Shown piece after piece: positions 33,095 to 45,603 of a stretch of DNA of 64,000 nucleotides (position 1 is its first letter; every line of letters starts with the position of its first letter). Location of the stretch: contig CM037464.1 in assembly GCA_021014325.1 (NCBI GenBank), positions 7,161,127-7,225,126 on the forward strand, read 5' to 3'. Below the pieces are notes generated by a model. It did not search any database and had not been told where the DNA came from. It saw only the letters and a list, made by a program, of their open reading frames with translations. The position numbers and the translations under genes are program-made. This stretch comes from Plazaster borealis. Taxonomy: Eukaryota; Echinodermata; Asteroidea; Forcipulatida; Labidiasteridae.

Positions 33095-35213
33095 CGTCAT
33101 GGGTACTACGTCACACACAAAGTATGAATTATTCATAAGTTAAGGGCTTTTGCTGAAACTGAGTTTTTCTGGGTCGTAGAACGCCGATCAATTTGGGGTT
33201 TTGTTTTGCATGAAGGAACAAGTTTTATTGAACAATAATAATATATTAGTAATCATTATACATTTCTCGAACGAAAACAGTAACACAGCCTTTATCATTA
33301 TTCCGTTGTAGTCCATCTTTAACCACGACGGCGACCATGACAATTTTTTCGAACGTCCTGAAAATGCTCGAAACCCTATTTTTGAGTGCCCCATACAGTC
33401 CTGCTTATCCCCCTATACACTGAGCTTTAGTATTTCTCTTGAGTCAAACCCTGCTAGCCATGTTCCCTCAGCCTTCGAGCTGACCCCCCCCCCCCCAACC
33501 ACACCACCTCTGTCAGCCATTGGTACCGGTAAGCCATGACTAATTTGTTCGTGTTAGTCAAATGACACACATGACCACCACCTGTTCGATTTCACACCTG
33601 ACGAGCCACCCTTAAATAAAGTGCTCTATGAATAAAATAACACAGTCGTTATATTTTATTCATGGAAGGCCTGTTTGAAAAATGAAACATAAAAATAAAC
33701 AAAAGATAACAAGCAGTCGATGCAATTTGAACGCTAAATTCAAGATGAAATAATCTCTTAGTGCAATTTGTATTGCTTTTGCATTTTTTTTAGCTCCTGG
33801 TAAATGGGGTTTATTGATCAACAGTGGTCTTCAAAGTATTATTTTGTCTGGCAAAAAGAAACATTCATTTTCTAAGTAAAGCATTTATTTGTTGATTTTT
33901 ATGGGGGTTTTGGGGGTTTTTTTTTACACACTTTTTTTGTACGCATTGATTGATCTTTTGATCATTACGAATATGAAATTGCAATTAATGACCTTATAGC
34001 ACTGAGCCAACGAGTTGTCATAAAAACACATAAGTTGAGTTAGCTATTGTAATTGACATTCGCTTCAATTTGGGCACGTGTCTATTGTGCTCCGCACAAT
34101 TATGTATCAAATTGGTTAATAAAGGCTCAATGCTATGTCACTAAGACTTTATCAATTATTAGCTCCTAAAAGGAAAAATAGCCACCAAGACAAAAATGTA
34201 TACGCAGTCACTATAAGACCAACACTGTCGGTCACTCAGACCACAGATCACCAAGATCAAAATGAAGGTCACAGAGACCAATGTCAATACGTAAAAGCAG
34301 GTCGCTAAGACCAATTTAATGTCACTAAGACGTAAATGTAGGTCACAAAGACCAAAATATTAAATTATTCCCACTAAAGGACTTGCCACTCAGGCACACT
34401 AGCTAAAGCCTTTTAGCAAATTTACACCATGTCACAATCTAGCAAATGTTCCTAGTATCTCAAAATTATTATTCTTTAAATGTTACAGTGAAACAGTCCA
34501 AGATTTGAACCTGACACCTTTCCACTGTCTAAAAGCAACACTTGACAGTATAAAGCAAAATTGTTACTACACGGAGGCGAACCCCCCCCCCCCCTACAGT
34601 TTAAAATACCCAGAGTCTACACTCTCAAGTCAGGCACTTTCCAAAACACAGGCAATAGGTTGCAATTAATGACTCTATAGCAGTTTTCTCCCGCGTCCGC
34701 CACTAATGACGGCAAACCATTTTACAAAGCCAAACCAAACCAAAGTGCAGCAAACCATTTTAATAAATTCGACTTTTATCACCGATTCGTTTAAATTGCC
34801 GCACTTTTGCCGTGCTAAAATCATTTAAGTTCGACACGGTAAAAGCGCAATGTTTAGCGCAGTATTAAAAAAGGCCTGCGCTTAACGCTAAACATTATAA
34901 CCGAAACAAATTGTATAGGCACGTCATTTTCATTTTCCTATGAAACTATTTTCGACTATTTTCTCTACTTCAGCGCAACTATCTTACTTCAAAGATAAAT
35001 TATTGTCATTTTATTGAACAAAACCGACCGGTATCGTTAAACTATTGTGACGTAGCTTGCAATTTTGACTCGAGGAAACAGTGTTCCGGGGCTAGGTTGA
35101 TCCGGTTGGTCTAACTGATCAAACCACGCAACGTTCGAGTGAGTGACATCTAGATCGACTATGGTTAAGTCTAGTCGAAACTAGCTCTAAGATGACGCTT
35201 TACCCAATGATGT
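33095..35213 (+). repeat. 2.1-kb tandem duplication, copy 1
   Basis: It is nearly identical to 35214-37416. It carries about 70 bases near 33505-33580 that copy 2 lacks. It holds a cluster of GTCACTAAGACCAAAAT-like phrases at about 34137-34360, C-runs at 33487 and 34580, and no gene. Confidence 0.9.
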
Positions 35214-37416
35214 CGTCACGGGTACTACGTCACACACAAAGTATGAATTATTCATGAGTTAAGGGCTTTTGCTGAAACTGAGTTTTCTGGGTCGTAGAAC
35301 GCCGATCAATTTGTTGTTTTTTTTTTGCACGAAGGAACAAGTTTTATTGAACAATAATAATATTAGTAATCATTATACATTTCTCGAACGAAAACAGTAA
35401 CACAGCCTCTATCATTATTCCGTTGTAGTCCATCTTTAACCACGACGGCGACCATGACAATTTTTCGAACGTCCTGAAAATGCTCGAAACCCTATTTTCG
35501 AGTGCCCCATACAGTCCTGCTTATCCCCCTATATACACTGAGCTTTAGTATTTCTCTTGAGTCAAACCCTGCTAGCCATATTCCCTCAGCCTTCGAGCTG
35601 ACCCCCCCCCCCCCCAACCACACCACCTTCGATTTCACACCTGACGAGCCACCCTAAAATAAAGTGCTCTATGAATAAAATAACACAGTCGTTATATTTT
35701 ATTCATGGAAGTCCTGTTTGGAAAATGAAACATAACAATAAACAAAAGATAACAAGCAATCGATGCAATTTGAACGCTAAATTCAAGATGAAATAATCTC
35801 TTGACTGTCAGAACTAAACCTGTCCAATTTAGAAGGATTCAACTAATACTATAAGAAACGTTCACTCTGACAAATAATCCTTCTTTTTAGAGGTTTATTT
35901 TCACAATGTTTCACATCAAAACTATCATTTACACGAGTACACTTCGTCTGCTCGGGACTACAAGGTCATTAGTGCAATTTTTATTGCTTTTGCATTTTTT
36001 TAAGCTCCTGGTAAATGGGGTTTATTGATCAACAGTGGTCTTCAAAGTATTATTTTGTCTGGCTTAAAAAGAAACATTCATTTTCTAAGTAAAGCATTTA
36101 TTTGTTGATTTTTCTGGGGGTTTGGGGTTTTTTTTACACACTTTTTTGTACGCATTGATTGATCTTTTGATCATTACGAATATGAAATTGCAATTAATGA
36201 CCTTATAGCACTGAGCCAACGAGTTGTCATAAAAACACATAAGTTGAGTTAGCTATTGTAATTGACATTCGCTTCAATTTGGGCACGTGTCTATTGTGCT
36301 CCGCACAATTATGTATCAAATTGGTTAATAAAGGCTCAATGCTATGTCACTAAGACTTTATCAATTATTAGCTCCTAAAAGGAAAAATAGCCACCAAGAC
36401 AAAAATGTATACGCAGTCACTATAAGACCAACACTGTCGGTCACTCAGACCACAGATCACCAAGATCAAAATGAAGGTCACAGAGACCAATGTCAATACA
36501 TAAAAGCAGGTCGCTAAGACCAATTTAATGTCACTAAGACGTAAATGTAGGTCACAAAGACCAAAATATTAAATTATTCCCACTAAAGGACTTGCCACTC
36601 AGGCACACTAGCTAAAGCCTTTTAGCAAATTTACACCATATCACAATCTAGCAAATGTTCCTATCTCAAAATTATTATTCTTTAAATGTTACAGTGAAAC
36701 AGTCCAAGATTTGAACCTGACACCTTTCCACTGTCTAAAAGCAACACTTGACAGTATAAAGCAAAATTGTTACTACACGGAGGCGAACCCCCCCCCCTAC
36801 AGTTTAAAATACCCAGAGTCTACACTCTCAAGTCAGGCACTTTCCAAAACACAGGCAATAGGTTGCAATTAATGACTCTATAGCAGTTTTCTCCCGCGTC
36901 CGCCACACGGCAAACCATTTTACAAAGCCAAACCAAACCAAAGTGCAGCAAACCATTTTAATAAATTCGACTTTTATCACCGATTCGTTTAAATTGCCGC
37001 ACTTTTGCCGTGCTAAAATCATTTAAGTTCGACACGGTAAAAGCGCAATGTTTAGCGCAGTATTAAAAAAGGCCTGCGCTTAACGCTAAACATTATAACC
37101 GAAACAAATTGTATAGGCACGTCATTTTCATTTTCCTATGAAACTATTTTCGACTATTTTCTCTACTTCAGCGCAACTATCTTACTTCAAAGATAAATTA
37201 TTGTCATTTTATTGAACAAAACTGATCGGTATCGTTAAACTATTGTGACGTAGCTTGCAATTTTGACTCGAGGAAACAGTGTTCCGGGGCTAGGTTGATC
37301 CGGTTGGTCTAACTGATCAAACCACGCAACGTTCGAGTGAGTGACATCTAGATCGACTATGGTTAAGTCTAGTCGAAACTAGCTCTAAGATGACGCTTTA
37401 CCCAATGATGTCGTCA
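35214..37416 (+). repeat. 2.1-kb tandem duplication, copy 2
   Basis: It starts with CGTCACGGGTACTACG, as copy 1 starts with CGTCATGGGTACTACG, and ends at GATGTCGTCA. The shared CGTCA at the three borders suggests microhomology. It carries about 165 bases at 35803-35970 that copy 1 lacks. Single-base differences are few, so the event is fairly recent. Confidence 0.9.
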
Positions 37417-37499
37417 TCAAAGATGTTCGAAAAGGGAGCTTCGAATCAAACAAAACCGGAAAGGCTTCTCGAAGGTAACTTGAATTGGAGCACCTTCTT

Positions 37500-37847
37500 T
37501 TAAAGGTATTGTACACTTTTGGTAACAGCTCAAAATCAGTGTCCACATTTTGTGTGATTCAACATGTTTATGCATGAACAAAAACCTGTGAAAGTTTGAG
37601 CTTAATTGGTCTTCGAGGTCACGAGAAAATAGTGAAAAGAGACCTTATGTGTTTTCTTGGGTTTTTTTTCAAATTATCGCGCGTGATAAAAACTACTGTT
37701 TTACTCATTTCTCAGAAACGATAGCATTTTAGGCAGAAATATTTTAAGGAACCCTTTCTACCATTACTTACTTTAAATCATGTAAGTTATGTGTGAATCT
37801 GTGAACATTGTGTTTTCGATCTTACCAATAGTGTACAGGGCCTTTAA
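37500..37847. mobile_element. TTAA-flanked MITE
   Basis: TTAA occurs at 37500-37503 and 37844-37847. The ends are AGGTATTGTACACTTTTGGT and, inverted, ACCAATAGTGTACAGGGCCT. It is the inverted sister of 8809-9152. Confidence 0.75.
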
Positions 37848-38408
37848 ACAATAACCACCCATTTAGATTATACTTTATTAAAAAGTTTTCACAAAAACTT
37901 CTATATTGATTTTGAAATATATAAACTTTGACTTTGAGAAAAGAACAGAAAAACAAAAGCAAAACCCTAATGCAATCACAAAGTGAAAACAGCGTATAAC
38001 GGTGTCCCAAGCAAACACTGCAAAAACTGGTGTCAAATCATCCCCCTCCCCACCGCCATATTCATTTGTGACAACACCGTCACGGTGTACCACAGTTTTG
38101 ATACAGTTAACACTGCCTTGGTGTCAATCACCAAAGGTTTGTAGTAGAATGATTCTTCATTGTCTTGTACGGTAAAACTTATTCATTACCTACCTTCTCA
38201 TGTATGAATTTAAGATCAATCATATATCCCAAATGTTCTCGAGGATGGCAGCATTCCAAAAGTGTTCTGTTACGGTCACTGCCAATGTCAACTCAGTTTA
38301 ACACACCAGGTTAGCAATCTTTTTGAAGCAATTGCTTTGTTTTTAAAATTGTTTTTTGTTTTCCTCTTCACCAATTGCTACATCTTGTGGATAAAAAGAT
38401 AGCCTCTG

Positions 38409-39113
38409 TTACTTCTCTCCATATACACACACGTTATCCTTCATGAGAAAATGGTCATCATCTGAGCGTGTACTATTGTTGAGCTGGCACTTCTTCCCCA
38501 TCACGTTAAGGAAATTGAATGAGCTACATGACTGGTCATAGTCACACATAGTGGCACAGGTTGCGAGGCTACTGGCCGGGTACTCCCCAAAGACGTGCTC
38601 GGTCAGACAAGCTCCAAGCAACAGACGCCAAAGTTTCAGATTCGTTTGCTCCCTCTTACACAGCGTAAGGTGTGTCTGGCTACACTTCACATCCACCCAT
38701 TTCCCAGATGTTGCCTTAGCAATGATGGCGCAGTTTTCAATGGTCTCCCCATCTGGTTCAGACTTTACGGTCCACCAGTTTGAAAACTCACCACCATTTT
38801 TGCAATCCCACTTCCCCTCTGCATGGAGGTCGTTACAGTTGAGCCACAGTCTGTCATATGTTTCATATGTTTGCTTCTCCAAAGATTTAGTAAGCATGTA
38901 GCTGTTTTCCTCCTTTGACGAAGGGGTTACCATGATACCTCCCATCTCTTCACACCTCAATTCTGCGTTAGACCACTTCAACAGTTCGTCCGTAAGTTTG
39001 TAGCAAAAGCCGTTCCACAGCTCCCAGCCGAACGGGCACATTGCCGTACATGGTGATGACTCGACGGCCTTCATTCCGAAGAGCAATAGAACGAGAGGGA
39101 AAAATAGCCCCAT
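38409..39113 (-). CDS. Secreted C-type lectin-like protein with PAN/apple domain
   Basis: A single frame of 234 codons starts at the second ATG (A at -3, G at +4). This start gives a clean signal peptide, MGLFFPLVLLLFGMKAVES; the first in-frame ATG, 12 codons upstream at 39149, would add a mixed leader. Numbered from that upstream ATG, a long-form C-type lectin domain follows (about 38-165), with CPFGWELWNGFCYKL, EEMGG, the EPD tripeptide at 131-133 where EPN or QPD sits in sugar binders, and GKWVDVKC where WND is usual. A PAN/apple domain (about 174-246) then holds six cysteines (181, 198, 202, 208, 221, 241). Calcium-dependent sugar binding is possible but weakened by the WVD change. Such proteins usually act in recognition or immunity outside the cell; that role is inferred. 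No intron interrupts it, although TTTTTAG just before the chosen ATG could be an acceptor for an upstream exon. Confidence 0.85.
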   Translation of the reverse strand: MGLFFPLVLLLFGMKAVESSPCTAMCPFGWELWNGFCYKLTDELLKWSNAELRCEEMGGIMVTPSSKEENSYMLTKSLEKQTYETYDRLWLNCNDLHAEGKWDCKNGGEFSNWWTVKSEPDGETIENCAIIAKATSGKWVDVKCSQTHLTLCKREQTNLKLWRLLLGACLTEHVFGEYPASSLATCATMCDYDQSCSSFNFLNVMGKKCQLNNSTRSDDDHFLMKDNVCVYGEK

Positions 39114-39149
39114 TCTAAAAAGTTGTTCAACAAATAAAACTAAATTCAT

Positions 39150-39890
39150 AAATTATTCTATGGGGAATTCTTGACTGGAATGTCCTCCATCCACAGCATC
39201 TGATTTTGACGGTGAATCTTCACTCAGAAAGGCCAACCGGTGCAATTCTGTGACATTTTGTGGATGTAATACAAGCTGCTGACAGGTTTATGTTATAGAA
39301 TCTGACGAAAAGCGAGCCACTTTGGCGTTAGGAAACCTCTCCACCAACCACCCAATTTGGCTGATGTTGATGTTCTACACAGGGTAATTGGTTGCTCAAA
39401 ACCAAGCTTGGTGTATAAAGCTAGCACTCCTTGCTTACGGCATACGCTAGATAGGCAGCTAGATCCTGCAGCCCAAGCTTTTGTACGAGTAAAAAATACA
39501 CTAAGGCCGAACGATATTTTTTTTAAATGAAAATACCGCTTTCAATATGCAAATTGAAGAGGAAGCGACAGGGCAAGCCTCGCCAATGGCCAGTGCTATC
39601 GATCGATAAGTGATGATAACCATAGTCCACGTTAATTATGAACACGCGGACTAGTTTCTATGTGCTGATTGCAGCATTCTTAGAACTGCCGCCTGGCATG
39701 TGGCTATGTTCGAGAAAATGTCAATGCTCTGGGAGTAAGCGATATAATGTATCTGTATTATTATGCTGTGATGTTTAATTTGTGGTGTGTTTTAGTTTTT
39801 ACGTATTTTGTGCAATAACTGTAACTGTTTTTCAATGTTTATAATGTTAAGGTTAATTGTCTAAGTTTTCAGTGCTGTCAATGTTGAAAG
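39150..39890. other. Upstream of the lectin gene, no gene seen
   Basis: Nothing is supported. A TATAAA at 39413 is on the plus strand and so does not serve the lectin gene. Confidence 0.4.
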
Positions 39891-40256
39891 CATCGCCGTA
39901 ACTAGGGAAAATGTTTAGGGAGCACAATTGCGGGGATGCACAATTTTTTTTCTAGGGGGTACTTTTGGCCAAGTTTCCGATTCGGTCTTTGAAAAAAAAA
40001 ACTTGGTCAGCGCATTTTTATTGTCATTTATTATTTTGTTGTAATGGTAACCTGGCGTTAGTGTGAAACAAATACATTGTCTGCGTGTAAATGGAAAAAT
40101 ATCAAACATAGAAATTATCACATTAAAACTCTGGAAATGTTCAATCCCCCCAAAGACCAGATTTCAAATAGGGGAGGGGGCACCCGGGGAGGGGGGCATA
40201 GATCTCAATGGGGGGGGGGGCACGTGCCCCTAACCCCCCCCTTAGTTACGACACTG
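39891..40256. mobile_element. hAT-like non-autonomous element
   Basis: The ends are CATCGCCGTAACTAGGG and, inverted, CCCTTAGTTACGACACTG. The flanks GTTGAAAG and ATTGAAAA match at 6 of 8 bases. It is G/C-run rich near the right end and has no transposase. Confidence 0.65.
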
Positions 40257-40304
40257 ATTGAAAAATCATTCAAATTTAATAGGCTAGTCAAAACAGTGGG
40301 CTAC

Positions 40305-41285
40305 ACTGTATACATGGCGTTTAGAATATAAACACATTTCTAATCTCCTCCCTTGTACCCACTTCTTTAACACGTTTAGCCCCCAACATGTTTAGATTCT
40401 GCGTTTCTGTGACATGTTTACCTCGAGAAACGTTTAGCCTGTGACATGTTTAGCTGGAAAGTGTTGGGTTGCAAGATCGTTGGTATACTAAACATGTTTA
40501 GAATGCATGACGTGTCTAGAGATATTGTCAGAGAATGCGCTTAGCTTTTAAACTTTTCTTTCACTTAAAAGAAAAGGGGAAATGTTGAAAAGCCAAGTAC
40601 ACATATTCATTGCTTTGACATGTGAACGCATTCTGTATTCTGTAAAATAAAAAGTTATAATAAATTAAAAGATATTATGATGTTTGTTTGAAGAGGGCTG
40701 TTGAATTTAGTTTACATAGTATTAATGAGATATCAACAGCAAAGTTTCACTTTTTAGTACAAACACAACTGAGAAACTTCTTATTGTTTTAATTGTAATT
40801 ATTTAGCAAATTCTCTGAATCCATCGTTACATTTTTATATATAAAACAGCGTTTTTTCTTCAATATTTCACCCAACTGGCATTACTGCCAAAAGAAATGT
40901 TTGATCATAATAATATGTATCTTCATTTTGATGAAATTTACATTTGGAAGAAAATATGAGTATCTGCTTGGTTTCTCCAAGGCAACTGAGCAATGTTCGT
41001 GACCTTTTTTTCAGCACAATTGGTGGGCTAACCAATAATTAATACCAACTTGATGTCTAAAACGTTTTAAATTAAAAACATTACCATGCCTTCTACACAC
41101 CAGTGCAAGCCCCAGCCATTGTCAATCCTGCCCTCATACATCATGAAGTACCAATGTCTGACATGACTGTGTAGCCTACAAGATAGAGCAATCTAATCAA
41201 AGACAACTTAATTATCTTTTTACGAATGAGATAAAATCTTAGCAGCTCTGTAGTCTTTAGATGAAAATTCTGAACCTTCCCGTAT
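40305..41285 (-). mobile_element. Dispersed repeat copy B (uninterrupted)
   Basis: This is the inverted counterpart of copy A (21713-24458) without the LINE. One end is dense in AACATGTTTAG motifs (40365-40510). It encodes no protein. Confidence 0.8.
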
Positions 41286-41939
41286 TAACATATTTTAAAT
41301 TTTTAATTTGTTTTGGGTTAATTAGTATGTGTTTACACTGTAAAAACGCAGCATTTTTTGTGCACAAGCCTATATGGGGAAAGTGTGTTCTAACTGGAGA
41401 TTCCGAGCCCATGAGTCACACTGCCTATCACACAAAATGAATTGTGCGTAAAAATACTCAAAAGAACGAGTCAATTTGACTCCAATATGACACGCTTCAA
41501 AACGTGTAACTGTGTGGTTTACTGACCTAAATGTGAGCAAAGTGACTCACTTTATATTTTACTCATTTGACTCCAGAATGAAACACCAACTGAGTAATGT
41601 ATTCAAAAACTCACTGTATTTGACACACCTTATTCTTGACGCATTTGAAATGACACACCAAATAAAGCGTATTTTGATTATTGACGCACCACATGCATTT
41701 ATTGAAAAAACATTATTACTCACTAAATAAGTTAAATTTATGATTTAAATGACTAGCAAGCTGTGTAAATGTACTCCTTTTCAGCCGAAAATGAACTCTT
41801 CCTTTCCTTGAATAGTGAGGGCAACAGATCTTTAAAAGAATTTTTAAAATTATGAATAAAAATTATGTATAAGTCTTAAGTGATGAAATAGTCATGCATT
41901 ATAACTCACATTATATTATAATAAAAAGAAACCATAAGG
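41286..41939. other. No recognisable gene
   Basis: A+T-rich, with many GACTCA, GACACACC and ACTCAC phrases. Possibly an old element; not classified. Confidence 0.4.
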
Positions 41940-43410
41940 ACATTTGGATAATTGTGTGAGGATGGAGGTCTCCGAGAAGCATTAGCTTGTCGAGTAGAGA
42001 CCCCACTCGATACAAGAACAAAAACAAAGAACAATACACAGAAATATGAAAACACTATTACAACTTAATTACAACTTATATATTGGTATAGCTATAGTAT
42101 AAAGTAAACTCGAGGTTGGAATAAAAGTTAGCCTACTAATAAATATTTGCTGATTAACTGAGTTTTTAATTTCCGCTTGAATAAGAATAAACTCCTTATT
42201 TTTCTCAGAGAGGTATTCAAGGAATTCCAGAGCTTAGGCCCTTCATGTTTGACACCTTTTTGTGCTATGTGTCGTACGAGCACATGGATGCTGAAAATCA
42301 GTACACTGCATATTGAAGTGATAGTGAATATCTGGATTTTTACTGAACATTGAACAGATAGTGTTAGGCAGTTTTTTTATTGTGATGCTGATGCATGAAG
42401 GTCCCAAGCCGTAAAAGATATAAAGTCATCGATTTAAGTGTTTTGTGATTATGGAATAAAGGATTGCTGAGCCCGGTGATCAGTATGGTTGATAATTCTA
42501 TAAGTGCTCTTTTTTTGAAGGGCAATAATTATATTAATATTACCTATATTCCACATTTATCCCATGCCAAGATGCCATAACTAATGTAAGATAACACCAA
42601 GGCATTAGAGAGTGAATAAGATATTATTGGGGAAAACGTTTTAAGTTTGTTGATAACACCAACATTTCTTGAAATAACTGAGCAAGTGTTATTAATTTGC
42701 TTATTCCAAGAAAGAGATTGATCAATATACAATCCTGAAATTTTTACACAATCGGTGTTCTCGATAGGTGTGTTATCAATAAAGACATTCTGATTATGGA
42801 AATTGTGTTGTTTACTGAAGAACATAAAGTTAGTTTTCTTAATTTTAAGAGACAACCTATTCGCTTTAAGCCACTCATTGAAATTGTTAATCTCTGAATA
42901 TTCACCGTTCGAAAAAGTACATCAGGGTTAGGATGTGTATAAAACAAGTTGCTATCATCAGCAAAGAGAATCATCTGAGGATGTATGGAAATCATAAATA
43001 TAAATAGAGAATAACAGAGGTCCAAGCATGGACCCTGTGGAACTCCACATGAAATTTCCTGAAGGGAAGATGAATGTCATTAATTACAAATTGACATCGA
43101 TTAGCCTAAACCACTCCAAGGCGACCCCTCTAACTCTAATACAATAGTTAAGTTTGGATAAAAGAAAATCATGATTGACAGTATCAAAAGCCTTGGAGAG
43201 GTCCAGGAATAATTATGCCTATTGTATTTGAATGTAAATCCATAATTATTACTGGTGATATTATCTAATAACTGAATAATGGCATGAGTTGTGGAGTGTT
43301 TTTTTTTTCCGAAATCCAAATTGGGAATCAGATACAATATTGTGATCAGCAGGAAATGTATCATATACGTGTGTGGTGAACGATTAAACCACGTCATGTA
43401 CGTATAGGCT
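41940..43410 (-). mobile_element. 5'-truncated non-LTR retrotransposon (reverse transcriptase)
   Basis: On the minus strand the order is HSTTHAIIQLLDNI (about 43250), GVPQG (43032-43046), the catalytic LFADDSNLFYTHPN (FADD at 42955-42966), GLYIDQSLSWNKQIN, SYISYGILAWDKCG, and near 42240 EGPKLWNSLNTSLRK. These are reverse transcriptase motifs of the CR1/jockey group in correct order. Several frameshifts and stops break the frame. Confidence 0.85.
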
Positions 43411-45254
43411 ACTCATCCACACCTTCCGTTAAACTTATAATGATCGATGTCCGTGTAAGTAATTCTAATAAAAATGTTGTTTCGAAAATTACTCACTAGC
43501 TGTTTTCTGTCACTGTCAGTGTCAGTTTTACCTGCACTGCAATTTGTCGGCTCCGTGTTATTTGCTCGTGGCGATCGTTCTGCGCCTGCGCTGGTTGGTT
43601 GTTGCGGACGTGTGAGTATGCATCATGATGGGTGCCCAACAACGGTTACTTTTTACACAGGTGTCAAACAGCCTAAACACGTTTAGCTTTAGCTTAAATT
43701 TTTTCTTCTAAACATGTTGACATGTGAGACGATTGAATTGTTCCAAAATAAAACGTCACTTCCAGCCAAGATTACACTATAATTATAAACACGTTTAGCT
43801 TTTTGACATGTTGAAGTACATTAAATGAATTTTATTACTATCGTCCGTTCTTATTTAAACATTTTAAAATACAAGGCGGGTACCGTGGTAAATCAACAAA
43901 TCAATATAACTGTCTAAAATGTAGATATATAAGTAACAACAATGAACGATAAAAAGAACGAGATGAAAGTAAATTTTATACTGTAACCCATCAGAGAATA
44001 AAAATAATTATGAGAAGTGCATGGGACTTGGAACTGGAAATGACAATGATAAAAGCAGGCTAGCATAATGCTTCTGCCTGGAGTAATTACTTAATTAACT
44101 AGTTTAGACTTATCTAGCTCTTTTTTCTTTGAACTATCTGACACGATATTGCGCAATTCTTTCCCCGATGCTGTGTGAACGTACCATTAAAAAAAATAGG
44201 GGTGCTTAAATTTTACACTAACACGAATGGATTAAATTAGATAAAAGTAAGGCAGTATTTCACCAATTATTGTCAGGTTTTTGGAGTTGAATAAAATGCA
44301 AATATTTGACAAATATTTAGACAAGACTATTTTGAAAATGCATTCGTCCCTCCAACATCAGGCGCATGGCCTGACAACAGCACCATACCGTTAATCAATG
44401 TATAATATCTTTGAACGAAAATTTCGACACCCCTAAAGGCTAAAACTGTGTTACAAAAACGCGACGGAAGTGAAAAATGTGACCATTCTACCTCTGAGAT
44501 TTTTCAAGTTCTTGTTTAAATATATAGTTTTCTAACATTGTGAAGTTTTAAAAAAAAATTCACCCATTTTACCCAATCGATTTTTATGATTTTCAAAATG
44601 TAACGTTCGAATGAAATAGTAACTTCCGTTAACGGTTTCATGTGTGGAGCAGTCGGCGTCCGGAGTTTGTGTGTGTTGGTATGGTATACCGAGCAGTCAG
44701 GGTAACACACACAGGCTGCGTTTCCTGGTATGAAGCCTGGGACAATCAGAGCGCTTTATTGTTGCGACCTGACTGCATGAATAGAGGTTCGACTGGATGC
44801 ATTGTAAGGCATGCTCATGAATGAGACGAGTATCAACGTTGATGGCGCCTTTTTCTTTTTCCGTGTCCGCCCCCCCCCCCTGCTCCTACCAAATGAAACA
44901 TAAAAACGAGTGTTGCAGGAGATCGAGCAAGTTTTAGAACGCCTTGTCTCTGCAGTTGTCGCAGGTGAACATGTTAAATGCTGCTCCCCTCGCAATGCTC
45001 GCTTGCACACTTCAAGCGCAAGGACCCACATTACCCCCACCCTGGATGGAGATGCTAAACGAGTTGCAAGGATTTGTCCAGTCGGCTGGACCTCGAGGGA
45101 ATTTAAGAATTGCCTTTTGTTTTAGTATGAATGCTTTGGATTCGGGGATGGCTAAATATTAAAAATAGGAGTAGGGCCTACCTACATAGGCAAAACTCAG
45201 AATAAGAGCAAATAAAAAGGAAACCGTTAGTAATTATGAAAGTTAATAACAATA
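43411..45254. other. No gene supported; AACATGTTTAG motif cluster
   Basis: 43675-43830 holds AACACGTTTAGC and CTAAACATGTTGACATGT, resembling the motif-rich end of repeat copy B. Overlapping frames at 44910-45162 look faintly exon-like but match nothing that I know. Confidence 0.4.
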
Positions 45255-45603
45255 CACAACAAAATTCATCATGTCTGTTTTAAGGCCGTTGTCCAGTCTG
45301 TTCTGGGTTGGCATGCTTTCTCCCTATGGCTCCTCCACTTGGCCCTGTCCGTCGCATCCCTTGCATCGACTCCAAGCAGTTGCATGTCATTTGACACAGA
45401 ATTCTGCCCTTGCGCGGTCGGCCGACGGGTGTGGGCCCACCCACAATTACGTTGATACACCACTTGACCCAGTTGACATCCTCCTTTCTCTCCACATGAC
45501 CAAACCACCTCAGCCTGTGCCTCCTCAAAACGGTGCCGATCCCCTCCACTCCGACTCTCCTCCTCAGCTCCTCACTTGACAGCCTGTCAGCCAGAGACAG
45601 AGA
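45255..45603 (-). mobile_element. LINE C-terminal fragment
   Basis: The minus frame reads LSLADRLSSEELRRRVG and then RHRLRWFGHVERKEDVNW and VGRPRKG, the well-known tail of non-LTR retrotransposon proteins. A frameshift separates a second piece, DARDATDRAKWRSHREKACQ. Confidence 0.8.

Noticed and set aside
33095..37416. Two LTRs of a retrotransposon
   Set aside because: The copies touch each other with no internal region, and no TG...CA ends or primer site were seen.
38551..38901. 116-residue plus-strand frame as a gene
   Set aside because: It is the antisense of the lectin gene.
44910..45162. Two overlapping frames that look exon-like
   Set aside because: Possible AG and GT borders exist, but I recognise no family and the frames compete. 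Not strong enough to annotate.
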